From NCBI RefSeq assembly GCF_900115585.1, contig NZ_FOWZ01000001.1:1013461-1077460 (forward strand): a stretch of 64,000 nt of DNA. Direction: 5' to 3'. Of the stretch, positions 35,161-42,797 are shown in pieces. Position 1 is the first letter of the stretch. Each line of letters opens with the position of its first letter. A program made the position numbers and the translations under genes. The DNA is from Qipengyuania nanhaisediminis (lineage in GTDB: Bacteria; Pseudomonadota; Alphaproteobacteria; Sphingomonadales; Sphingomonadaceae). The notes under the pieces are model-generated. The model did no database searches and was not told where the DNA came from. It was given only the letters and a program-made list of their open reading frames with translations.

Positions 35161-36105
35161 GTGGCGATCGCCGGTGAATTGATCGATCGATTCCTCGGCG
35201 ACCTCAATCGGTTGCGCCTCGATCATGAGGTACTTGGCCTCGCCGTGTCTGGCGGGGCCGACAGCATGGCGATGCTGCTGCTTGCAGCCGAGGCTCTGGA
35301 TACCGAAAGACTGGCAGTCGCCACGGTCGACCATGGCCTGCGGCCCGAGGCGGCGCAGGAATGTGCCCTGGTGGCCGATGCGTGCCGGAAACTGGGCGTC
35401 GACTGCGATATCCTCAAGGTGACAGTCGCCGAAGGCAACACGCAGGTACAGGCGCGGATTGCGCGTTACGCCGCGCTGGGCGAGTGGGCGCGCGAACGCG
35501 GTATCGAGGCCATTGCGACCGCGCATCATGCCGACGACCAGGCGGAAACGCTTCTCATGCGGATCAATCGCGGCAGCGGGCTGGGCGGGCTTGCAGGTAT
35601 CCGCTCACGTACGCGGATCGAGGGGTGCGATGCCGATATCCTGCGGCCGCTGCTGGAATTTCGCCGGGATGAACTTCGCACCATCGTCGAAGCGAGCGAT
35701 TTCGATTTTGTCGACGATCCGAGCAATCACGACGAGCGCTATGACAGGGTCAGGATGCGCAAGGCGCTGGCGGAAGCGGACTGGCTGGACGCCGCCGCAC
35801 TGGCACGCTCGGCAGCGCATCTGGAGGAGGCGGAGCGTACGCTCCAGTCACTGGCGGACATGAGCTGGGAAGGCTCTGCGGAAGTGAGCGACGATGAAGT
35901 CCGCGTCCCCTATACGAACTTGCTGGACACCAATGCACGCATTGTGCGCAGGGCAATGACGACGCTGGGTGCAACGATCACCCTGGGCGAGGTTATCGAG
36001 TTCCTGAAAACCGGCCGTGAACGCGCGAATATTGCGGGCATTCTCGTCGAACGCCGCGACGATAGCTATTACTGCAGCAAGGAGCCGCCCCGGCGCAGCG
36101 ATTAG
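35161..36105 (+). CDS. tilS: tRNA(Ile)-lysidine synthetase TilS
   Basis: 314 residues. The PP-loop ATPase motif SGGADS near the N-terminus, and the ATAHHADDQAETLLMR and RGSGLGGL segments identify the tRNA-Ile2 C34 lysidine synthase. It lacks a long C-terminal domain, as in other alphaproteobacterial members. It starts with GTG directly after the cpoB stop. Its stop overlaps that of the L,D-transpeptidase gene by four bases (ttag). Confidence 0.92.
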   Translation: MAIAGELIDRFLGDLNRLRLDHEVLGLAVSGGADSMAMLLLAAEALDTERLAVATVDHGLRPEAAQECALVADACRKLGVDCDILKVTVAEGNTQVQARIARYAALGEWARERGIEAIATAHHADDQAETLLMRINRGSGLGGLAGIRSRTRIEGCDADILRPLLEFRRDELRTIVEASDFDFVDDPSNHDERYDRVRMRKALAEADWLDAAALARSAAHLEEAERTLQSLADMSWEGSAEVSDDEVRVPYTNLLDTNARIVRRAMTTLGATITLGEVIEFLKTGRERANIAGILVERRDDSYYCSKEPPRRSD

Positions 36106-36749
36106 ATGATGGGGTCGCCCACGCCGATGCGCTTGCCATCGGTGATGATGACCTTGTCGCCCTTCTTCGCGATGTCGAACAGACGCGCGGCGAGCGGATC
36201 GGGAATGGCGACACAGCCGTGGCTGGCATAGCCGTTCTCCACCTCGGAGCCGCCGTGGATGGCGATCCCGTCCCACGTCAGGCGCAGCGTCCAGGGCATG
36301 GGCGCATTGCCGTATTTCTCGGAAACGTTGTGCCGTTCCTTGGTGAGGATCGGGAAGGTGCCTGTCGGCGTGGGATGTTCGTCCGTGCCGAGCATGACGG
36401 CAGCGGCACCGATTTCATACCCGTCGCGGAAGATGGAGATGGTGCGCGCCTGAAGGTCCACCGTGATGAGCAGCGGGCCTTCCGGCACGCCCTCGTCGTC
36501 CCAGTGCCATTCACCGTATTTGATCGGGCCTTCGATCGGCAGGACCCGGCGGATGGTGAAGGGACGCTTGGCGTCCGCCTCGAGCTTGGCGAGGATTGCC
36601 GCTTCTGGCTGGAGCTTTACGGGCGTTGCTGACTCGCGCGCTTCCTCGACTTCGGGCTGCGCGCTGCTGGTCACGCCGAACGCCAGCGCGGCGAGGCCGA
36701 GGGCCACCACCAGCGTCGTTCCACCAATCCATCTCAGAATCGCGTTCAT
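36102..36749 (-). CDS. L,D-transpeptidase family protein with altered active-site motif
   Basis: 215 residues, one N-terminal membrane helix/signal anchor (about 7-26) and a YkuD domain. The catalytic region reads IHGGSE then SHGCVAIPD: the His, Ser-His-Gly and Cys are in place, but the usual Arg (or Ile/Val-Arg) after the Cys is replaced by Ala. It probably cross-links or modifies peptidoglycan or attaches proteins to it. The change may alter activity. Converges with tilS. Confidence 0.82.
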   Translation of the reverse strand: MNAILRWIGGTTLVVALGLAALAFGVTSSAQPEVEEARESATPVKLQPEAAILAKLEADAKRPFTIRRVLPIEGPIKYGEWHWDDEGVPEGPLLITVDLQARTISIFRDGYEIGAAAVMLGTDEHPTPTGTFPILTKERHNVSEKYGNAPMPWTLRLTWDGIAIHGGSEVENGYASHGCVAIPDPLAARLFDIAKKGDKVIITDGKRIGVGDPII

Positions 36750-36834
36750 GGGCTTGTATATAGGCGATTAGCCTGCGCTTTTCCATGAATGGAGCGAGCG
36801 CAGTCCCGTTGCGGAACGGTCGTGGAGGCGGCGC

Positions 36835-37446
36835 TTACCGTCCCAGTTCGCAGGCCTTGCGCGCCATGTCCTCGACTGCTGCCTCGTCCACCGGGCCGCG
36901 CGGCGCGACCCAGCTTCCCCCGACGCAGAGCACCGGGTCGAAAGCCAGCCATTCGCTTGCATTGGCTTCCGAGATACCGCCGGTCGGGCAGAAGCGGCAT
37001 TGGCCGAACGGGGCTGCCAGAGCCTTGAGCGCAGGCAGGCCGCCTGCCGCCATGGCCGGGAAGAACTTGAAATGCGTGAGGCCGAGGTCCAGCCCGCGCA
37101 TGATGTCGCCGGCATTGGCGATGCCGGGCAGGAAGGGAATGCCTTCGCGAATGGCTGCCTTGCCCAGCGGTTCGGTCAGGCCGGGCGAGACGATGAATTC
37201 GCTGCCCGCCTGGATGGCATTGGCGAGGTCCTGTTGGTTCGTCACCGTGCCTGCACCCACGATCGCTCCATCGACCTGTTTCATCGCGGCAATCGCATCG
37301 AGCGCGGCAGGTGTGCGCAAGGTCACTTCGAGCACGCGCAGTCCGCCTGCGACCAGCGCACGGGCGAGTGGGACGGCATGCTCCACCTCGTCGACGACGA
37401 TCACCGGAATGACCGGCGCAGTTTTCATGATGTCGGCAATGTTCAT
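36835..37446 (-). CDS. eda: KDPG aldolase Eda
   Basis: 203 residues, TIM barrel. It cleaves 2-keto-3-deoxy-6-phosphogluconate to pyruvate and glyceraldehyde-3-phosphate. The catalytic Glu region VLEVTLRTPAAL and the Schiff-base Lys motif THFKFFPA are intact. Start overlaps the glk stop by four bases. Last gene of the Entner-Doudoroff operon. Confidence 0.95.
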   Translation of the reverse strand: MNIADIMKTAPVIPVIVVDEVEHAVPLARALVAGGLRVLEVTLRTPAALDAIAAMKQVDGAIVGAGTVTNQQDLANAIQAGSEFIVSPGLTEPLGKAAIREGIPFLPGIANAGDIMRGLDLGLTHFKFFPAMAAGGLPALKALAAPFGQCRFCPTGGISEANASEWLAFDPVLCVGGSWVAPRGPVDEAAVEDMARKACELGR

Positions 37447-38414
37447 GCGTGTTCTCTCGCGAAAGCGGCGGCCGCCCCGAACAGGCCGGGCTGCGGATGG
37501 GTAATCAGTTTGACCGGGATCGAGGCCATCAGTTCCTGGAAGCGGCCCTTGGCCTTGAAGCGCTCGGCGAAGCCCGACTTCAGCAGGGTTTCGCGGATGC
37601 GGTAGCCAAGGCCGCCGGCGATCACGACGCCGCCAAAGCCGCCCTGGGCCAAGGCGATGTCTCCGGCGACGCTGCCGAGCGACATGCAGAAACGGTCGAC
37701 TGCTGCGGCAGCGAGACTGTCGCTGCCGTCCTGGCCCCGGGTCCAGATGGCGATGTCGTCTTCCTCGGCGACCGGACGTCCCTCCATCGCTGCAAGCGTC
37801 TGGTAGATATCGGAAATGGCGGGGCCAGCGACCACGCGTTCGACTGAGACGCGCGTGTGGCGCTTGCGCAGGCGGGCGAGGATGGCATCGTCGATCTGGT
37901 CGAGCGGGGCGAAATCGATATGGCCGCCTTCCGTCGCCGACACGCGATAAGTCCCGTCGGGCTCGCGATAGAGATGCGCAACGCCAAGTCCCGTGCCCGG
38001 ACCGAGCACGCTCAGGCGCCCCGTTGGCGCAAGCGGCTTGTCTGGGCCGGTCAGGTGGATGAACTGGTCTTCGCCGACACGCGCCACGGCATGGGCCACG
38101 GCCTCGAAGTCATTGACGATGCAGTAGTTTTCGACGCCCAGCTTCTCCTTCACGAGGCCGGGACGGATGATCCACGGATTGTTGGTGAAGCGGATCACAT
38201 CGCCGCCCACCGGTCCGGCGATCGCCATGGAAACGTGTGGAGGCAGGCTGCCGCCCATGCGTTCGCGATAATCCTGCCATGCGGTCTGAAAACTGGCGTG
38301 GTCTTCGGTGTGGAGCGTTTCGGGCTCGCTCAGCGTGATCGAACCATCGTCATTGATGGTGGCGATGGCGAAACGGGCATGCGTGCCGCCGATATCTACG
38401 CTGACGAGTTCCAT
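37443..38414 (-). CDS. glk: Glucokinase Glk
   Basis: 323 residues, Glk-type hexokinase fold (not ROK). ATP-binding DIGGTHARFA at the N-terminus, catalytic NDFEA with Asp, and GPGTGLG are present. It supplies glucose-6-phosphate to the operon. Three bases separate it from edd; it overlaps eda by four. Confidence 0.95.
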   Translation of the reverse strand: MELVSVDIGGTHARFAIATINDDGSITLSEPETLHTEDHASFQTAWQDYRERMGGSLPPHVSMAIAGPVGGDVIRFTNNPWIIRPGLVKEKLGVENYCIVNDFEAVAHAVARVGEDQFIHLTGPDKPLAPTGRLSVLGPGTGLGVAHLYREPDGTYRVSATEGGHIDFAPLDQIDDAILARLRKRHTRVSVERVVAGPAISDIYQTLAAMEGRPVAEEDDIAIWTRGQDGSDSLAAAAVDRFCMSLGSVAGDIALAQGGFGGVVIAGGLGYRIRETLLKSGFAERFKAKGRFQELMASIPVKLITHPQPGLFGAAAAFAREHA

Positions 38415-38417
38415 ACC

Positions 38418-40232
38418 TTACAATCCTGCCATTGCGAGCATCGATGAAGCGCCCTGTTCCGCACCATCGGCATTGACGCGGAACATGGCGTAGAATTCGC
38501 GGCCCATGCCCATGTCGGGCGCGGGTTCTTGCGCGGCCTCCCGGCTGTCGAGATCGGCAGTGGTCGAGAGCGTGCCGGTTTCGGCGCAGACCTTCACCAC
38601 GTCGCCGTCACGCAGCTTGGCCAGCGGTCCGCCGCCCAGTGCCTCGGGCGTGCAATGGATCGCCGCGGGCACCTTCCCGCTGGCGCCGCTCATCCGGCCA
38701 TCGGTGACGAGGGCCACGCGGTATCCGCGATCCTGCAGGACGCCGAGGGCGGGGGTGAGCTTGTGCAATTCGGGCATGCCGTTTGCGCGTGGCCCCTGAA
38801 AGCGGACCACGACCACCACGTCCTTGTCGAGTTCGCCTTTCTTGAAAGCCTCGTTGACCGAATGCTGGTCTTCGAAGACGCGGCAGGGTGCCTCGATGGT
38901 CCAGCGTTCGCGTTCCACGGCGGAGGACTTGAAACAGGCGCGGCCGAGATTGCCTTCGACGAGGCGCATGCCGCCGTCGGACTGGAAAGGATCGGATGCG
39001 GGGCGCAGCATTTCCGTGTCGCCGCTCGGGCCCGGATCGCGCCATGTCAGCGCATCGCCATCCATGCCCGGTTCGCGCGAATAGGCCTCGAAACCGCCGT
39101 CCCATACGGTCAGGATATCTGCGTGGGCGAGCCCTTCGTCGAGCAGCGTGCCGATCACATAGCCCATGCCGCCCGCGTCGTGGAAATGGTTCACATCGCC
39201 CGAACCGTTGGGATAGACGCGCGCGACCAGCGGTACTGCGCGCGACAGTTCGGCAAGATCGCTCCAGTCGAAGCGGATGCCTGCCGCCCGCGCCATCGCG
39301 GGGATGTGGATCGCATGGTTGGTTGAGCCGCCTGTCGCCAGCAGGCCGATGGCAGCATTGATGATCGCCTTTTCGTCGACGACGCGGGACAGCGGACGGA
39401 AGTCGTCCCCTTCCTTGCGGATCGCGGCCAGTCGGTGCGTGGCGGAACGCGTCAGTTCCTGGCGCAGCTTCGCGCCCGGCGGGACGAAGGCCGCGCCCGG
39501 AACGTGCAGGCCCATCATCTCCATCATCATCTGATTGGAATTGGCGGTGCCGTAGAATGTGCAGGTGCCGGGCGAATGGTAGCTGCCCATCTCGCTCGCC
39601 AGAAGCTCGTCTCGCCCGACCTTTCCTTCCGCGTAGAGCTGGCGGGTGCGCTGCTTTTCCTTGTTGGAAATGCCGGTGCCCATGGGACCCGACGGGACGA
39701 AGATCGTCGGCAGGTGGCCGAAGCGCAGGGCGCCCATGAGGAGGCCGGGGACGATCTTGTCGCAGATACCGAGTAGCGCGACGCCGTCATACATGGCGTG
39801 GCTGAGCGCGACGATGGTGCTGAGCGCAATCGTGTCGCGGCTGAAGAGCGACAACTCCATGCCGTCCTGGCCTTGCGTCACGCCGTCGCACATTGCGGGG
39901 GTGCCGCCTGCGACCTGCACTGTCGCGCCGACCTCGCGCGCCCAGATTTTCATGCGTTCCGGGTAGCGGTGGTAGGGCTGGTGGGCCGACAACATGTCGT
40001 TGTAGGCGGTGACGATGCCGAGGTTCGGGCCTTGCGCCGCCTTGATCGCATTCTGGTCGTCCTCTGCGCCCGCAAAGGCGTGGGCGAGGTTGGAGCAAGA
40101 CAGTGAATGGCGATCGACCTGGCGGTCACCTTCGCGGTCCATCAGGTCCAGATAGGCGGAGCGGCTGTCGCGCGAATTGGCGATCACGCGCTCGGTCACC
40201 CGGGCGATCGTATCGTTGAGCGGTTTAGTCAT
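38418..40232 (-). CDS. edd: 6-phosphogluconate dehydratase Edd
   Basis: 604 residues, IlvD/Edd family. It dehydrates 6-phosphogluconate to KDPG. The Fe-S cysteine segments ICDKIVPG and SPGTCTFYGTANSNQ are present, as is CDGVTQGQDGMELSL near the N-terminal third. It overlaps zwf by eight bases. Confidence 0.96.
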   Translation of the reverse strand: MTKPLNDTIARVTERVIANSRDSRSAYLDLMDREGDRQVDRHSLSCSNLAHAFAGAEDDQNAIKAAQGPNLGIVTAYNDMLSAHQPYHRYPERMKIWAREVGATVQVAGGTPAMCDGVTQGQDGMELSLFSRDTIALSTIVALSHAMYDGVALLGICDKIVPGLLMGALRFGHLPTIFVPSGPMGTGISNKEKQRTRQLYAEGKVGRDELLASEMGSYHSPGTCTFYGTANSNQMMMEMMGLHVPGAAFVPPGAKLRQELTRSATHRLAAIRKEGDDFRPLSRVVDEKAIINAAIGLLATGGSTNHAIHIPAMARAAGIRFDWSDLAELSRAVPLVARVYPNGSGDVNHFHDAGGMGYVIGTLLDEGLAHADILTVWDGGFEAYSREPGMDGDALTWRDPGPSGDTEMLRPASDPFQSDGGMRLVEGNLGRACFKSSAVERERWTIEAPCRVFEDQHSVNEAFKKGELDKDVVVVVRFQGPRANGMPELHKLTPALGVLQDRGYRVALVTDGRMSGASGKVPAAIHCTPEALGGGPLAKLRDGDVVKVCAETGTLSTTADLDSREAAQEPAPDMGMGREFYAMFRVNADGAEQGASSMLAMAGL

Positions 40233-41709
40233 CGTGCCAGGTTACCCCGTCGCGTTCGGCAAGCGCGATGGCCGCGCTGGGCCCCCATGAACCTGCTGAA
40301 TAGGTCTTGGGTTTCATATCGTTCTCTGCCCACAGCGCGCGGATCTGGTCGATCCACTCCCATTGGGCCTCCACCTCGTCGCGGCGCACGAACAGCGTCT
40401 GGTCGCCTTCGATCAGGTCGAGCAGCAGGCGTTCGTAAGCGATGCGGCGCACGGTGTCGGAAAAGGCATCCGGCATTGCGATGTCCAGCGGTACAGGGCG
40501 CAGGCGCAAACCTTCGCGGCCTAGGCCCGGGACCTTCGCCATCATCGACAGCTGGATGTTTTCCTTCGGCTGGATCTCGATGACCAGCCGGTTCGGCTGC
40601 GTCACCGCGCCGCGTCCCTCGAATATGGAGTGAGGGATACAGCGGAACTGGATAACGATTTCGGTTACGCGTTCGGGCAGGCGCTTGCCGTGCCTCAGGT
40701 AGAAGGGAACGCCGCGCCAGCGCCAGTTGTCGACATGCGCTTTGACCGCAACGAAGGTTTCCGTGTCGCTTTCCTTGCCCAGTTCCTCGTCGTAACCGGG
40801 CACGCTCTTCCCGTCGACGGCCCCGGCGCGATACTGGCCGGTGACCACTTCGGACTGGGACACTTCGCGAAGCGCCCGCAGGACCTTGACCTTTTCATCG
40901 CGCACGGCAGTGGAATCGAAGCTCGTCGGCGGCTCCATCGCGACCAGCGCAAGCAGCTGCAGCATATGGTTCTGGACCATGTCGCGCAGGGCGCCGCTAT
41001 CGTCATAATAGGCGACGCGCGATTCCAGGCCCACCGTCTCCGCCACCGTGATCTGGACATGCTCGATGTAATTGGAATTCCATACTGGCTCGAACAGGAT
41101 GTTGGCAAAGCGCAGCGCCAGAAGGTTCTGCACGGTCTCCTTGCCGAGATAATGGTCGATGCGGAAAATGCGGTGTTCGGGAAAGGCCTTGGCCACCGCA
41201 TCGTTGATCTCGCAGCTGCTGTCGAAATCGGTGCCGAGCGGCTTTTCCAGTGCGATGCGCGCATTGCCGCGGGTCAGTCCGACACGTTCGAGCCCACTGA
41301 TGGTCGGTTCGAACAGGCTGGGTGCGGTCGACAGGAAGATCGCCAGCCCATCATATTCGCCCACTTCCTCTGCAAGCTTGTCATAGCCTTCGGGCGTAGT
41401 CGCATCGACCGGTACGTACCTCAGCCGGTTGAGGAAATCGGCCATGCCGCCGCGGCGGTGCTTGGGGAGGAATTTTTCCAGCGCTTCCCGCGCGAAGTTG
41501 CGGAATTCATGGGTGCTCATCTCCGACCGGGCGGTGCAGACGATGCACAGGTCCTGGTCGAGCAAGCCGTCGGAATTGAGCGCGCAAAGCGAAGGTAGTA
41601 GCATCCGCTGCGACAGGTCGCCGGTGGCTCCGAACAGGAGCAGGCGATCGGCGGTGAAGGCTAGCTCTGGCATGTACCGTCCATTGGCGGCTGTTCTCCC
41701 CTTTGTCAT
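40225..41709 (-). CDS. zwf: Glucose-6-phosphate 1-dehydrogenase Zwf
   Basis: 494 residues. It oxidises glucose-6-phosphate with NADP to 6-phosphogluconolactone. Coenzyme motif FGATGDL and substrate-site RIDHYLGK are intact. An internal ATG at 41673 (482 residues) begins the conserved region and is an equally likely start. First gene of the zwf-edd-glk-eda operon; no 6-phosphogluconolactonase gene (pgl) is in it. Confidence 0.95.
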   Translation of the reverse strand: MTKGRTAANGRYMPELAFTADRLLLFGATGDLSQRMLLPSLCALNSDGLLDQDLCIVCTARSEMSTHEFRNFAREALEKFLPKHRRGGMADFLNRLRYVPVDATTPEGYDKLAEEVGEYDGLAIFLSTAPSLFEPTISGLERVGLTRGNARIALEKPLGTDFDSSCEINDAVAKAFPEHRIFRIDHYLGKETVQNLLALRFANILFEPVWNSNYIEHVQITVAETVGLESRVAYYDDSGALRDMVQNHMLQLLALVAMEPPTSFDSTAVRDEKVKVLRALREVSQSEVVTGQYRAGAVDGKSVPGYDEELGKESDTETFVAVKAHVDNWRWRGVPFYLRHGKRLPERVTEIVIQFRCIPHSIFEGRGAVTQPNRLVIEIQPKENIQLSMMAKVPGLGREGLRLRPVPLDIAMPDAFSDTVRRIAYERLLLDLIEGDQTLFVRRDEVEAQWEWIDQIRALWAENDMKPKTYSAGSWGPSAAIALAERDGVTWHDD

Positions 41710-41756
41710 TCAGTCGTCTATCAGGGCGCGCGATTGGGCGCCAGACAGGTGCATTC

Positions 41757-42563
41757 CTATTCTTGGGCGACGTGCGTCACGCTGACCGAACTGCGCTTGA
41801 AGTCGCTCATGCCGAAGGTGGTCAGAAAGCTGACGTCTGCCGCATCGCGCCCGATACCGATCTTCACCGTTTCCGCCGGATCGGCCATCCCGGTTGGGTC
41901 CACCAGCTGCCAGCTGCCTCCACCGTCAAGTTCGGGATCTTCCAGAAACACTTCGGCAACGGCATGGAAATCCTGCGGATCGACACCGGGCGCATAGCAA
42001 GCGACGTAACGCGCCGGGATGGTACTCGCCCGCGCCATCACGATCATCGTATGGGCATAGTCGCGGCAGATCCCGCGCCTCTCGACGAAGCTGTCGAGCG
42101 CAGTGGTGTGGGGGCCTGACGCTCCGGGCGAATAGGTGAAATTCGACGCGATCCAGTCGCGGATTGCAGCGATCCGGGCACCTCCGGTGGTGTCGCCGAA
42201 CTCGTCTTCGACGAAGGTCTGGAACCGGTCGCTCGGGCAATAGCGGCTGTCGAAGAGGTATTCGACCGCTTCACCTGGAAGCTGGTGCGGGGGGAGGGCA
42301 GTGCGGCCCTCCACCTGGGATACTTGCCGCATGATCTCCACATCGGCTTGGTACTCTACCTCGAACAAGCCGTTCGCACGTACCCAGATGCGCTCACCGA
42401 TGTCGTCTTGAGCTGCGACACGGGCCTCGTGGATAGCCGGGCTCAGCTTGGTGCCGTGAGAGATGATCCGCTGCTCCGGTATCGCCGCGGCTTCGAACTG
42501 CAGCAAGACATCGGTCTCGCATTCCAGGGAAAAGGCGAAGCTGCTTTCGATCCTGATGGGCAT
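41757..42563 (-). CDS. Transglutaminase-like cysteine protease-fold protein
   Basis: 268 residues. An N-terminal beta region of about 110 residues precedes a transglutaminase-like domain with the triad Cys (ERRGICRDYAH), His (DFHAVAEVF) and Asp (LVDPTGM). Bacterial members are mostly uncharacterised proteases or peptide-processing enzymes. I chose ATG 42563; there is no strong ribosome-binding site. The 234-base gap to the CHASE2/EAL gene is described under the small gene and terminator there. It lies 47 bases upstream of zwf on the same strand. Confidence 0.85.
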   Translation of the reverse strand: MPIRIESSFAFSLECETDVLLQFEAAAIPEQRIISHGTKLSPAIHEARVAAQDDIGERIWVRANGLFEVEYQADVEIMRQVSQVEGRTALPPHQLPGEAVEYLFDSRYCPSDRFQTFVEDEFGDTTGGARIAAIRDWIASNFTYSPGASGPHTTALDSFVERRGICRDYAHTMIVMARASTIPARYVACYAPGVDPQDFHAVAEVFLEDPELDGGGSWQLVDPTGMADPAETVKIGIGRDAADVSFLTTFGMSDFKRSSVSVTHVAQE

Positions 42564-42621
42564 GAGATGGCAACGCAGCGGCGCCGACAATGTTTCAGGC
42601 CTGACACGTGAACGGATGCCC

Positions 42622-42651
42622 AAAAAAAGAAAGGGCCCCGTGAGGGGCCCT
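42622..42651 (-). terminator. Intrinsic terminator of the 14-codon gene
   Basis: On the minus strand an 8-bp GC-rich stem (AGGGCCCC / GGGGCCCT, loop of four bases at 42640-42643) is followed by TTCTTTTTTT. This is the strongest intrinsic terminator in the region, and it lies 35 bases after the stop of the short frame at 42686. Confidence 0.9.
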
Positions 42652-42685
42652 CTCAAATTCTTTACTGGCTTGTGACGGTTACCCG

Positions 42686-42730
42686 TTACTTCCTACGGCC
42701 GCCCATAAGCCAGCCCCAAAAATCCCACAT
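42686..42730 (-). CDS. 14-residue Trp-rich microprotein
   Basis: ATG at 42730 opens a 14-codon frame ending in TAA: MWDFWGWLMGGRRK. Three of the first seven residues are Trp and the C-terminus is Gly-Gly-Arg-Arg-Lys, giving a short amphipathic, possibly membrane-surface peptide with a basic tail. AGGAGG, a perfect Shine-Dalgarno sequence, lies 7 bases upstream, and a strong terminator follows 35 bases after the stop, so this is a complete small transcription unit rather than a chance frame. It sits 67 bases downstream of the CHASE2/EAL gene. I do not recognise a family. A Trp leader peptide was considered, but no trp gene follows. Confidence 0.7.
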   Translation of the reverse strand: MWDFWGWLMGGRRK

Positions 42731-42736
42731 GGTTTG

Positions 42737-42762
42737 CCTCCTGTTGTGGTTTCAACAGGAAG
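42737..42762 (-). promoter_or_regulatory. Hairpin that sequesters the Shine-Dalgarno of the microprotein
   Basis: The minus-strand RNA can pair CTTCCTGTTG with CAACAGGAGG (10 pairs, one G-U) around a 6-base loop. The whole AGGAGG lies in the stem, so translation of the 14-codon gene may need melting or protein binding. This could be a thermometer or a protein-bound operator. The pairing is seen directly; the control is inferred. Confidence 0.6.
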
Positions 42763-42797
42763 TAATCCATTAACTATGTCTGTTTGTAAAGCGTTAA

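Noticed and set aside
42622..42730. Reading the Trp-rich microprotein as a trp leader peptide with attenuator
   Set aside because: No trp gene follows; the terminator has no alternative antiterminator pairing with the short frame, and the next gene is a transglutaminase.
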